DNA of 56,569 nucleotides from a bacterium. GTDB taxonomy: Bacteria; 4484-113; JAGGVC01. Position numbers and translations under genes: made by a program. Positions 41,701 through 49,087 of the stretch are shown here, in pieces. The notes under the pieces are model-generated. The model had not been told where the DNA came from and made no database searches. It saw only the letters and a list, made by a program, of their open reading frames with translations. Position 1 is the first letter of the stretch. Each line of letters begins with the position of its first letter. The stretch is from contig JABRWB010000021.1 of NCBI GenBank assembly GCA_039961635.1, forward strand, positions 1 through 56,569, in the 5' to 3' direction.

Positions 41701-41830
41701 GCGTGTAGGAACCGGCAACGGGACGGCCTCCCGAAAATGACTTTCCAGAGCCGCCAGAGCATCCCGCAAGCCATAATGCGGCCAGCAAGCAGCATGGAAT
41801 CACGGCAAATAAGGTGCCAAATGAGCGCAT
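38732..41830 (-). CDS. Dockerin/PKD/FN3/beta-propeller surface lipoprotein
   Basis: This 1032-residue lipoprotein has a lipobox WLAGC (Cys24). Residues about 122-185 carry two dockerin-type calcium loops, DTNADGEVGVAD and DADGNGEIGVSD, each followed by 'ITPIAxxF' as in the two TlpA-type lipoproteins. A PKD-like domain follows ('SPRTVEEGDLVTFAANVFGA', 'PLTYSWNFGGGADPNTSEEA'), then four or five FN3 domains ('YTDKVVLTWDAAARADGYIV', 'FSGWIRITWTGIPEAAGYRV', 'YQDKVSVGWNDIPGALNYHL'). The last 290 residues contain seven repeats of about 45 residues built on 'S(I/L)ALDxxGxPxIAY', suggesting a seven-bladed propeller. ATG 41830 is preferred over TTG 41857. Likely function: adhesion or scaffold binding outside the cell. 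Confidence 0.82.
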   Translation of the reverse strand: MRSFGTLFAVIPCCLLAALWLAGCSGGSGKSFSGGRPVAGSYTPAEMEIEAVLNDIEAYSAPAGADPAVFEMLKNELMSKLRARGLERLVNKAPTGDSAKVTDLSASYVSGAVELTWSEKLVGDTNADGEVGVADITPIALNFNRSVTEAEFLRRIDADGNGEIGVSDITPIAIHFLETLSGYNVMVGLSSDVAEASLYLTAPRDTTEFDDKTQPYVQYSAVVDQPDENSFYFVVPLDSDSAEGTASNGVQCLDINIGVISPRTVEEGDLVTFAANVFGADPLTYSWNFGGGADPNTSEEASPEATIGSVGSYDCNLTVSRGDTVVSRDFTLDVFPQGSLQPPDIPQNLTASKGTYTDKVVLTWDAAARADGYIVTRSKNAAGTFVPIPGSPTDQLQLEDTSIPDGDVHWYKVTAYNQYGTSDPSPAESGYISFPRVETVTASDGSFSGWIRITWTGIPEAAGYRVERADNSNGPFSQVAGSPTSEPYFDDTSAAAGEFWWYRVIALYAKGQAVPSDSDRGFVGLPAPSIAATDGLYQDKVSVGWNDIPGALNYHLYRADAIDGTYQRVGGNLFDTSFDDTTIPDFGTYWYKVCAVSTEGEGEYSNIDSGYAYLAPPTNLTATFKGTDNLKLSWDSSGMVVHIFRRTGTTGNFAPVPGSPIFGNNFTDNSAEVRVDYQYAVANQNAIGVGALSPPVDGSLLWRQQYVDGNEPDNLEVGRYSSMKFDSAGRPSIAYYSQTHTRPQFARYDGGVWTVENIPTAKSNAGTFTTLALDRNGNPVIAYKFAPSGLEVASYNGTDWEVTEVTDNGGDYASIALDSNDYPAIAHCNTIGSALYYSYFDGASWNTDPLLSGLGSADHTDLIIDANDQPWIAYRAPIDQIQKIATNPGSGWEFSEVDITPETGMYSSIALDGNGFPAIAYVTASIPLISLATFDGSEWSVSSVPDTSDVTAYVSLAFDQAGLPRIAYYEIADHDLDFVEFDGTEWLKSTVLGLHYVGMYNSLDIDPGGYSGISAFDESEANLIFVWGGPKP

Positions 41831-41893
41831 GTTTATCACCGCCTTTATTTTATCCAATTTCCGGCGAACATGGAAACGCCCTGCGTCTACAAG

Positions 41894-42805
41894 CTACAGT
41901 CGCTGAAAGTATCCATTGACCAAGCCCATTCTGCGGCAGGCGGCCTCCGCCGCCCGGTATTCCTCCTTCGTCACTCTCGCGTCCATACCGGGCGTCGCTT
42001 GAGCCTTGTACGCAGGAAAATACTGTGTCATCAGACTTACCGGTATTTCGGGGCTTATCGCGGCTATATCTTCCAAACAGGCGATTGTGTTATCAAGCTG
42101 ACCGGGAATCATCAGGTGCCGGACAAGCATTCCCCTCACTCCCACTCCGATGTCGTCCGTTTCAAGCGGCCCAACCTGCCGATACATCTCCCGGAGCGCC
42201 GCCGCGTTTACTTCGGGATAGTCCTTCGCCTCCGACAACTTCTCCGCAAGCGCCCGATCCCTGTATTTCGCGTCAGGCATGTAGATGTCAATTACACCTT
42301 CGAACACCTTCAAGACTTCGACCCGATCGTACCCGCCGCAGTTGTATACAATAGGCAGCCGAAGTCCTCTCTTCGCGGCAATATACAATGCCTCGAACCA
42401 CTGAAGATTGACGTGCGATGGCGTCACCAGATTGATGTTATGCGCTCCGCGCTCCTGCAGTTCCAAGTAATACCCGGCAATTTCCTCCGCGGCTGCAAAG
42501 TTTCCATGGGCCATCTGGCTGATGGGGTAATTCTGACAGAACAAACAGCGCAGGTTGCAACCCGAAAAAAACACGGTGCCGCTGCCCGCATATCCCGAAA
42601 TCGGCGGCTCCTCGCCGAAATGCAGGTTGTAACTTCCCACCTTGGCAAGTCTTGCGGACTTGCACTCCCCGGCCTCGTCCTCTTCCCGGCGAGCGCCGCA
42701 CGTCCGCGGGCAGAGCATACACGGGCTGAAAATCTCCCTCAACATTTCCAGCCGGCATTGCCAGTCCGCTTCCGAAAGATTCGTGTATGACGGGTAAAAT
42801 GCCAC
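41894..42805 (-). CDS. PflX-like radical SAM protein
   Basis: This 303-residue protein counts from GTG 42805 (a longer frame reaches 42925). The [4Fe-4S]/SAM motif is FFSGCNLRCLFCQNYPIS (Cys-x3-Cys-x2-Cys). An additional Cys pair, FSPCMLCPRTCGARREE, sits near the N terminus, as in the PflX/COG1313 group of pyruvate-formate-lyase-activase homologs. The middle contains 'HNINLVTPSHVNLQWFEALY', and the C-terminal part 'VRHLMIPGQLDNTIACLEDI' completes the barrel. The substrate protein or molecule is unknown. It is divergently transcribed from the degenerate subtilase gene, with a shared promoter region at 42806-42936. Confidence 0.88.
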   Translation of the reverse strand: MAFYPSYTNLSEADWQCRLEMLREIFSPCMLCPRTCGARREEDEAGECKSARLAKVGSYNLHFGEEPPISGYAGSGTVFFSGCNLRCLFCQNYPISQMAHGNFAAAEEIAGYYLELQERGAHNINLVTPSHVNLQWFEALYIAAKRGLRLPIVYNCGGYDRVEVLKVFEGVIDIYMPDAKYRDRALAEKLSEAKDYPEVNAAALREMYRQVGPLETDDIGVGVRGMLVRHLMIPGQLDNTIACLEDIAAISPEIPVSLMTQYFPAYKAQATPGMDARVTKEEYRAAEAACRRMGLVNGYFQRL

Positions 42806-42884
42806 CGGCCGATTATATCCGCATCGGATTGGTGGATTCCGTAACGGTTGAACCGCAAATCCAACCCTTGCTACCGGCGGGGGG

Positions 42885-42890
42885 TATAAT
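42885..42890 (+). promoter_or_regulatory. -10 element of the degenerate subtilase gene
   Basis: TATAAT in GGGGTATAATCG would give a leader of about 40 bases before ATG 42937, which has AAAAGG 8 bases upstream. Confidence 0.55.
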
Positions 42891-42936
42891 CGCTTGTCGG
42901 CGCGCAGCCGCAATCCGCGCCGCAAAAGGCTTGCCG

Positions 42937-44994
42937 ATGGCGGGGAGCAAAAACGAAACCGGCAAAATTATGGCGAACGCGCTCATCACGGCCGCGGTTT
43001 CCGCGTTGCTCGTTTCATGCGGAGGTGGAAATTCGCGGGGCGTTCCCGGAGGCGACCCCGCCGCACCGGGCCTCAAGCCCCCGGAAAGACCCGGGATTAC
43101 CACTTCCCCCCCCGCGGTCATAGACGGCGAATTCGCGGCGCTCACCGCCGATTCCGCATCGCTTATCGAATATTTGAATGCAAAAGGAGTCGCCGCGTCA
43201 GAAGTGAAACTGCTGGACGGCGGAAAGTCCGCATCGACGAGTGAAGAAGAGCAATCCGAATCGCAAATCGGCCTGGTAGTTTTCGGCGGCGGAGACCGGG
43301 CGATTCTGGCCGAGATATCCACGCTTCCGGGCGTGTTCGCGACGTCGGCCCGAAAAAGGTATCCAACTGCACCAATCGGAATCTCGCCGATCAGGGAGCC
43401 GAGTTACCTCCCGAACGATCCGCTTTTCGTGGATGCGGAAGTGGACGACACTACGACTCCGCCGACGCTCATCCCGTATCAAAAAACGACGCTCGAACAT
43501 ATCAGCATCGAGGGAGCGTGGGACTTCGCACGCGGCGCGGGCGTGAAAATCGCGATAATCGGCAGCGGCTGCTATTCGGAGCATCCGGACCTTGCAGGCA
43601 GAATAAGCCCGCTTTCGCGTAGCTTCCTCGAAACCGGCGGAAACGTGACGGTCGGCACCGAAATCGGCGACGAGCCGCCGTCCGTGGAAGGCGCAACCGG
43701 CACATACCTCGCGGGAATCGCAGCCGCCGATCTCAACAACTCCGTCGGAATGGCCGGCGTCGCGCCCGAAGCCGAGCTGTTGATCCTCAAAACCGGACGC
43801 GTGTCTAGCGAGCCGACAGACCATTGGGAGATGACCGATCTCGAAATCTCGGCTGCGCTGAAGTACGCAGCGGACAACGGCGCTTCTGTGGTGCTGCTGC
43901 CGCTTGCCGTCGTTTCGCAGCCCGAAGCTGAAAGCGTAATCGAGGACGCACTCGCTTACTGCGCGGCCAAAAACACCACAATAGTTGTGCCCGCTGGAGA
44001 TTCGGACCCGCCCATCGAGGCATCATCCGTTTATCCCGCCAACAGCCCGAAGGAAAACGTGATTGCTGCAGGCGCGCTCTACCTGCCGCCCCTTCTGCCG
44101 CTCAACACTTCAAACATAGACACGGCCGGCGGAGCCATCGACCTGGCGGCACCAGGATTCGCCGTAATCGCTACCGACATGCGCCCGGAGGATCCGTTCG
44201 CCAACCCGCCGATAACCGGATACGTCTATGTCGAAGGCACCGTCCCCGCCGCGGCGCTAGTAGCCGGCACTCTAGCACTCGCGGACGACGCGCTCGGTAC
44301 AGCAACTTCCTCACCTGAGCTGCTTAAGGCGATTCTTTTTTCCGGCATCGACGACTGGAGTTCGCTCGGCGTCCCGGACTGGCCGCTCGGTGCAGGAAGA
44401 TTGAACGCCAACCGCTCTGTCGCCGGCGCGAAGGCGCAAATTTCCCGCCCCGTCCCGCTTGTAATCGTCTCGGTCGAGCCCAATCCTCCGCCGGGAAAGA
44501 ATGCGACTGCGACCGTTCATGCCTATGTAAGAATCATTCTCGGCGGCGGCTTGAAGCCTTACAGCATCAACGTGAACTGGGGCGACGGCACAAGCTACCC
44601 GCCCGGCACGGCGATGGCACCCTACAATGGGGACACCTATTCCCACGCCTATTCCGATGCGGGATCCTATCCGGTGACCATCCGCGTCAGGGACTCGGCC
44701 GGCCAGGAGCGCGTCGCAAGCCACGTATTCAACGTTTTCCGCCCGCTCACCGCCCAGATAAGCGCCCGACAGGAAGGCCCAGGCTCGTTTAAGTATCTTT
44801 TCAAGGCCGTAGTGGCCAATTCCGACACGACCCAGCCGACTTACCGCTGGGACTTCAACGGCGACGGAGTTTACGACTCGCAGCTTCAGAATCCTGTGCA
44901 CGAGTTTCCCTCGCCCGGAACCTACCGGGTGAAATTTTACGTACAGGACGGCCGGTTCCCGGTATTCAGGGAGCTTGATTTGACGGTGCCGTAG
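42937..44994 (+). CDS. Subtilase-fold lipoprotein with lost catalytic residues, plus PKD domains
   Basis: This roughly 685-residue lipoprotein (LLVSC lipobox) has a peptidase S8 fold in which every catalytic position is replaced. The Asp motif (normally VAVIDTG) reads KIAIIGSGCYSEHPDL. The His motif (GHGTHVAG) reads ATGTYLAGIAAADLNNSVG, followed by the intact family hallmark GMAGVAPEAELLILK. The oxyanion Asn motif (AAGN) reads VVPAGDSD, and the Ser motif (GTSMA.P.VAG) reads EGTVPAAALVAG. An N-terminal inhibitor-like prodomain-type region is present (residues about 50-150). Two PKD-like domains follow: 'PYSINVNWGDGTSYPPG' and 'PTYRWDFNGDGVYDSQL'. It cannot be a serine protease. A binding or structural role is inferred. 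Confidence 0.85.
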   Translation: MAGSKNETGKIMANALITAAVSALLVSCGGGNSRGVPGGDPAAPGLKPPERPGITTSPPAVIDGEFAALTADSASLIEYLNAKGVAASEVKLLDGGKSASTSEEEQSESQIGLVVFGGGDRAILAEISTLPGVFATSARKRYPTAPIGISPIREPSYLPNDPLFVDAEVDDTTTPPTLIPYQKTTLEHISIEGAWDFARGAGVKIAIIGSGCYSEHPDLAGRISPLSRSFLETGGNVTVGTEIGDEPPSVEGATGTYLAGIAAADLNNSVGMAGVAPEAELLILKTGRVSSEPTDHWEMTDLEISAALKYAADNGASVVLLPLAVVSQPEAESVIEDALAYCAAKNTTIVVPAGDSDPPIEASSVYPANSPKENVIAAGALYLPPLLPLNTSNIDTAGGAIDLAAPGFAVIATDMRPEDPFANPPITGYVYVEGTVPAAALVAGTLALADDALGTATSSPELLKAILFSGIDDWSSLGVPDWPLGAGRLNANRSVAGAKAQISRPVPLVIVSVEPNPPPGKNATATVHAYVRIILGGGLKPYSINVNWGDGTSYPPGTAMAPYNGDTYSHAYSDAGSYPVTIRVRDSAGQERVASHVFNVFRPLTAQISARQEGPGSFKYLFKAVVANSDTTQPTYRWDFNGDGVYDSQLQNPVHEFPSPGTYRVKFYVQDGRFPVFRELDLTVP

Positions 44995-45225
44995 GGCCGC
45001 GGCCGGGCAAAAATCGCCGATTGCTTCTCCAATATCCGCAGACGCGCCTATGCCGCGATAACGCCGCGATTAAAGACCTTCTTGTAAACTGCCAAATCCT
45101 GCTTGCACGCTGGCGGAGAACTTCATCGGCAGGTTGCGCGATGATCGCCCGAATCAGCAACGGTGGATTTAACACATTCGCCCCGGTAGTAATAGCGGGG
45201 GAGGGTCAGGTGTTTGACAAAAAAG

Positions 45226-45298
<73 letters not shown>

Positions 45299-45378
45299 AC
45301 GGGGCGCAGAATATACCAGATGCGCCGCGCCTTGTGAAGCGAACGCCTCGCCACGGGAGCGGCACCGAACCGAGGAAC

Positions 45379-46203
45379 TCACTGTGACAGCAGTACCGGA
45401 TCGCTTCCGTATTTCGTTTGAATGTGTGGCGTGGAGTGGCAGTTCACGCTGCAGGTTCCCCATCCCTCCCCGCCGACGTGGACCAGCGGCGAGCCGTCCG
45501 GCAGCGCGCTCCTGACAAGCTTTTGCGAGGATGATCCGTGCGGCTCGTGGCACTCGATGCACGCGGTCAGCGCGCGCTCCAGGTGCAGCTCGTGCAGGTT
45601 GAACGTGTTGGCGAGGACGAATCCGCTGCGGGAGAGACCGGTTAATTCGAAGTACGGGTGGCACCGAAGGCATTCCGCGTTTTGCTCCATCGAATCGTAG
45701 AGTGGAACGGCCGCGTCGCCCCAGAACTGGACCTGCTCCAAAAGGATGGGCGCATCATAATCCCCGTGCGCGGGATGGCAGCGCAGGCAGGTTACATTGC
45801 CTTCGAAGTAAGGATGGCTGGAAAAGCCCCGGAACTCGTCGCGCGCGTCCGCATGGCAGGACAGGCAAAGAGCGTCGCCTTTCGCCTTGAGCGCAACACC
45901 GCCTCCGTCCGAAATCGCGTGGCAGTCGAGGCAGGCTTTTCCGGAAAGCGCCGCGGGGCGCGTTTTATGCGTCCAGCGCGTGAAATTGGAGCGTATGTAC
46001 GTATCCGAATGGCAGACGCCGCAGTCCTTGCCGCGGAACTCCGCGAGCGAAGGCCAGGGCGATCCGGCATCGGTATGGCAGGACGCGCAGTCGGCGTCGG
46101 CGGAATGCGTGAAAGGCGGCGAATCCCCAGTGTCTTGAAGCGCTGCGCCAAGCGCAAGCAGCAGCGCCGCGGCCGCAATTAGGATTAGCTCTGAACGGAA
46201 CAC
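45379..46203 (-). CDS. Multiheme c-type cytochrome (seven CxxCH plus one CxxxCH)
   Basis: This 274-residue exported protein starts with a hydrophobic signal segment (LILIAAAALLLALGAALQ). Seven CxxCH heme motifs are visible in order: CASCH, CGVCH, CLDCH, CLSCH, CLRCH, CLRCH and CIECH. An eighth, CSVNCH, has one extra residue (CxxxCH). Many additional His residues (e.g. 'FTHSADADC', FSSHPYF, NLHELHLERA) could be distal ligands. It resembles doubled-CxxCH/NrfB-like electron-transfer cytochromes. Without a recognisable catalytic heme it is more likely an electron carrier than an enzyme. GTG 46203 lies 6 bases after TACACT. Confidence 0.9.
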   Translation of the reverse strand: MFRSELILIAAAALLLALGAALQDTGDSPPFTHSADADCASCHTDAGSPWPSLAEFRGKDCGVCHSDTYIRSNFTRWTHKTRPAALSGKACLDCHAISDGGGVALKAKGDALCLSCHADARDEFRGFSSHPYFEGNVTCLRCHPAHGDYDAPILLEQVQFWGDAAVPLYDSMEQNAECLRCHPYFELTGLSRSGFVLANTFNLHELHLERALTACIECHEPHGSSSQKLVRSALPDGSPLVHVGGEGWGTCSVNCHSTPHIQTKYGSDPVLLSQ

Positions 46204-46209
46204 GGCCGG

Positions 46210-46215
46210 AGTGTA
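46210..46215 (-). promoter_or_regulatory. -10 element next to start codon (leaderless type)
   Basis: On the minus strand, TACACT ends 6 bases before GTG 46203 of the cytochrome gene. Confidence 0.42.
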
Positions 46216-46223
46216 TCACGGGG

Positions 46224-46775
46224 CTAAACGCGCGGCGGCGTCACTCCGGACTGGCCCTGGTACTTGCCCAGCTTGTCCCGGTAGCTCGTTTCGCAAGCTT
46301 CTTCGCTTTCGAAAAACAGCACCTGCGCAAGCCCCTCACCCGCGTAAATCTTGGCGGGAAGCGGAGTCGTATTGGAGATTTCGAGCGTCACGTGGCCTTC
46401 CCACTCCGGCTCGAGCGGCGTCACGTTCGTGATGATCCCGCAGCGGGCGTACGTGCTTTTGCCGACGCAGACGACCATGACGTTGCGCGGGATGCGCATA
46501 TACTCTATTGTGCGGGCGAGCGCGAAGCTGTTGGGCGGGATGATGCAAACATCGCCGCGGAAATCGATGAATGCGCGCTCGTCGAAATTCTTCGGGTCAA
46601 CGACGGTTCCCCAGACGTTGGTGAAAATCTTGAATTCGTCCGCGACGCGCACGTCGTATCCGAAGCTCGAAAGACCGTAGCTGATTACGCCGGGAGCGAC
46701 GCGTCCTTCTTCGAAAGGTTCGATCATCGCGTGCTCGCGCGCCATCCGCCGTATCCATGCATCGCATTTGATCAT
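46224..46775 (-). CDS. dcd: dCTP deaminase
   Basis: This 183-residue enzyme deaminates dCTP to dUTP for thymidylate synthesis. Characteristic segments are [20 protein letters not shown], '[20 protein letters not shown]', the catalytic region '[20 protein letters not shown]' with '[20 protein letters not shown]' (catalytic Glu), and C-terminal '[18 protein letters not shown]'. ATG 46775 matches the usual family N terminus better than GTG 46784. It lies 20 bases upstream of the cytochrome gene on the same strand. Confidence 0.95.
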   Translation of the reverse strand: MIKCDAWIRRMAREHAMIEPFEEGRVAPGVISYGLSSFGYDVRVADEFKIFTNVWGTVVDPKNFDERAFIDFRGDVCIIPPNSFALARTIEYMRIPRNVMVVCVGKSTYARCGIITNVTPLEPEWEGHVTLEISNTTPLPAKIYAGEGLAQVLFFESEEACETSYRDKLGKYQGQSGVTPPRV

Positions 46776-46820
46776 TGGAAGCACCCTGCTGCGGCCGGGG
46801 AAACGCTCGGGAAATCCGGC

Positions 46821-47609
46821 CTAATACCTGTCTTCTTCGTCTTCCAGGTCTTCCTCGTCGTCGTCCACAAAGGAATCTTCCTCCTCGGAAACGAGGGATT
46901 CCTCTTCCTCGTCGTCGTCGTCCCAATCTCCGCCGCGTTCGAAACCCTCATACTCGTCGGCGTCCTCCGGATAGATGTGGACCGCCCCGCACACCGGACA
47001 GTACGGTGCATCCACCGGCAACCTGGCCTTGCACTCCAAGCACATCGAAGTGAGGCTTTCCATGTCGATGTTCATGTCCGCCATGAACCCGCCGCGGTCG
47101 CCCGCCGCAAGGTGCGCGTTCACCTTCTGAAGGATCTCCTCCATCTCTTCGCGCTCGGCCGGATCCTCTTCCTGCTCAAGGTGACGCTCGGCGAAGTGCT
47201 TCGCCATCTCATAATCGCCCACGTCGGCCAGAAAGTCGGCGACATAGAACAGCGTGTACTTGTCGTTCTCCTGCGTGCGAAGCGCGTGCTTGAAACTGCG
47301 CCAAGCCTCCCGCGGCATGTCCAGCGCGGCGAAGGTGAGGCCGAGCATGTTGTACGCCTCGTGATGATCCTTCTCGGCGCGGATCACGTCGTTGAACAGT
47401 TCGAGCGCGTCCTCGAACTCGTCCTCCTCATAGGCGGCCATCCCGCTCGCGAACGCCTCTTCCGCGTCTATATCGCCGGCGGCGATGCCGCTTTCGTCGG
47501 GGTCGGTTTCATAGGCTTCGTCCTGGGTGTCGACTAGCAGGCTGCTGCAGTCCACACAGGTGGTGAAGCCCTCACGATATTCTGTTTTGCACTTGGGGCA
47601 CCAGGGCAC
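46821..47609 (-). CDS. Zinc-ribbon/TPR protein with acidic tail
   Basis: This 262-residue soluble protein begins with a zinc ribbon (WCPKCKTEYREGFTTCVDCS). TPR-like helical repeats follow (residues about 45-150: 'SGMAAYEEDEFEDALELFND', 'EAYNMLGLTFAALDMPREAW'), then a second zinc ribbon (MCLECKARLPVDAPYCPVCG, near 190-209). The tail is extremely acidic (WDDDDEEEESLVSEEEDSF, ending DEEDRY). This looks like a protein-protein interaction adaptor, with no known specific function. GTG 47609 follows TATAAT by 8 bases. Confidence 0.8.
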   Translation of the reverse strand: MPWCPKCKTEYREGFTTCVDCSSLLVDTQDEAYETDPDESGIAAGDIDAEEAFASGMAAYEEDEFEDALELFNDVIRAEKDHHEAYNMLGLTFAALDMPREAWRSFKHALRTQENDKYTLFYVADFLADVGDYEMAKHFAERHLEQEEDPAEREEMEEILQKVNAHLAAGDRGGFMADMNIDMESLTSMCLECKARLPVDAPYCPVCGAVHIYPEDADEYEGFERGGDWDDDDEEEESLVSEEEDSFVDDDEEDLEDEEDRY

Positions 47610-47617
47610 GGCGCGGA

Positions 47618-47623
47618 ATTATA
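47618..47623 (-). promoter_or_regulatory. -10 element next to start codon (leaderless type)
   Basis: On the minus strand, a perfect TATAAT ends 8 bases before GTG 47609. Confidence 0.65.
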
Positions 47624-47686
47624 GCGTTGCCTTTGTGCGTGTCAATAAATTTTCGGCGCCGCGGAAAAATGTATGCGCGGCGCTTT

Positions 47687-48007
47687 TCACGACACAATCG
47701 CATCCTCGATGGCTTCCACTATTTCGCTCTCTGGCGCAAGCCCGAACACGCGCGCCAGCACCCGCCCGCTGCGGTAAATGATCACGGTCGGGATCACAAG
47801 AACGCCGGCGCGATCGCTAAGACGAGGGTTCGCTTCTAGGTTGATGGAGAAAAACGATGCGCTGTCCGAGTATTTCTTTTCGATCGTGGACAGCATCACC
47901 GACATCTGGCGGCTGGGACGGCAGAAAGAGCTCCAAAAGAAGCATATTGCCGGCTTCCTGGCCGATTTGATTTCGTCGTCGAAACTGGATTCAGAAAGCT
48001 CCTGCAT
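47687..48007 (-). CDS. Thioredoxin-like protein with CxxS active site
   Basis: This 106-residue protein from ATG 48007 has a thioredoxin fold. It reads 'PAICFFWSSFCRPSRQMSVM' where thioredoxins have WCGPC. The first Cys is kept (FCRPS) and the second is Ser. The cis-Pro loop 'LVIPTVIIYRSGRVLARVFG' and final helix are normal. A CxxS site cannot form the usual disulfide but can trap mixed disulfides, so this may be a monothiol, chaperone-like or atypical oxidoreductase protein. TATAAT lies 7 bases before the ATG. The longer frame from 48067 has no promoter-proximal support. Confidence 0.8.
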   Translation of the reverse strand: MQELSESSFDDEIKSARKPAICFFWSSFCRPSRQMSVMLSTIEKKYSDSASFFSINLEANPRLSDRAGVLVIPTVIIYRSGRVLARVFGLAPESEIVEAIEDAIVS

Positions 48008-48014
48008 CGGCGGG

Positions 48015-48020
48015 ATTATA
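48015..48020 (-). promoter_or_regulatory. -10 element next to start codon (leaderless type)
   Basis: On the minus strand, a perfect TATAAT ends 7 bases before ATG 48007. Confidence 0.6.
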
Positions 48021-48075
48021 CACGCGGCGGTGGCTTCAAGCGGAGGCCGGGGAAATCGAAAAAGCAACGCCCTCC

Positions 48076-48190
48076 AGATAGGGGGCTGTCAGGTTGGTAG
48101 AGCCGGGTCTACCAGGTGGGCGCTTCATCACGTACCCTTGGGCACGGGAGTCTCCGGCGCCCCGTTTTAAGTTGTTGACTCTCTTGACGC
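48076..48190. other. Structured intergenic segment upstream of ppa
   Basis: The 245-base gap before ppa contains a perfect GGTAGA/TCTACC stem (48096-48101 with 48108-48113) and further GC-rich potential stems around 48135-48170. It does not match any riboswitch I recognise. It may be an interspersed repeat or the ppa leader. Confidence 0.35.
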
Positions 48191-48312
48191 TGACGCCCAT
48201 CCGATCCGGCGGGCATGATTATTATATCGCGTTTTCTCGAAATCGCGCGCATGCTGATATCATGCGGCGGATTTCCGCGGACTTTGAGCCGGAAATCGCA
48301 AAAGGAACCGAA

Positions 48313-48870
48313 ATGAGCCATCCCTGGCACGACGTGCCCATCGGGGCTGAAGCTCCGAACGAGTTCAACTGTGTTATTGAGATACCGAAGGGCAGCAAGG
48401 TCAAATACGAGCTGCACAAGGAGACCGGCCTGCTCAAGGTGGACCGCGTACTCTACTCCGCCGTCATCTATCCGGCGAACTACGGGTTCATTCCGCAGAC
48501 GCTTGGCGACGACCGCGACCCGCTGGACGCGATGGTGCTTATGCAGGAGCCGGTCTACCCGCTTTCAATCCTGCGGGCGAAGCCCATCGGGATGATGACT
48601 ATGATCGACCAGGGCGAGCAGGACGAGAAGATAATCTGCGTCCATCTGGACGACCCGGAGTACCGTCACTACAACCACATCAAGGAGATGCCCAGCCACC
48701 GGCTGGACGAGCTGCGCAATTTCTTCGAAGATTACAAGAAGCTGGAGCTAAAAGACGTGCTGGTGCACGACTTCCTGGGTCCGTACGAAGCGATGAAAGC
48801 CGTCGAAAGCGCAATGGCGCTGTATAAAAAGATGCGCCGGAAAAAAGCGGGGGGGGCCAAGTTGGGATGA
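48313..48870 (+). CDS. ppa: Inorganic pyrophosphatase
   Basis: This 185-residue family I soluble pyrophosphatase hydrolyses PPi, pulling biosynthetic reactions forward. Diagnostic segments are '[20 protein letters not shown]', '[20 protein letters not shown]' and the catalytic Asp signature [12 protein letters not shown] (D-x-D-P-x-D). C-terminal '[17 protein letters not shown]' completes the fold. ATG 48313 was chosen because AAAGGA lies just upstream and family members start close to here. The frame is open further upstream to 48094 but without family similarity. Confidence 0.96.
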   Translation: MSHPWHDVPIGAEAPNEFNCVIEIPKGSKVKYELHKETGLLKVDRVLYSAVIYPANYGFIPQTLGDDRDPLDAMVLMQEPVYPLSILRAKPIGMMTMIDQGEQDEKIICVHLDDPEYRHYNHIKEMPSHRLDELRNFFEDYKKLELKDVLVHDFLGPYEAMKAVESAMALYKKMRRKKAGGAKLG

Positions 48871-49087
48871 GCGAGGCCTCGCCCGGTTTGTAGCGGCGAA
48901 CTGCTTGCGCCTGTTCAAAGTGCAACCGGCAAAGGGCAAAGGTGGCCTGGCTCACCGTCAGGCTAGCATCCGGCAAGTCGAAAAACCGCCGCGCGTTCCG
49001 CCAGCGATTGCTCGGCCATCGGCAAGCGGATTGTATCCGACTGCTGCGGATTCGGCCACTGAAAACCGCCGGTAAATCGAATTCGGT

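Noticed and set aside
46392-47537. 381-codon plus-strand open frame
   Set aside because: Antisense to dcd and the zinc-ribbon/TPR gene.
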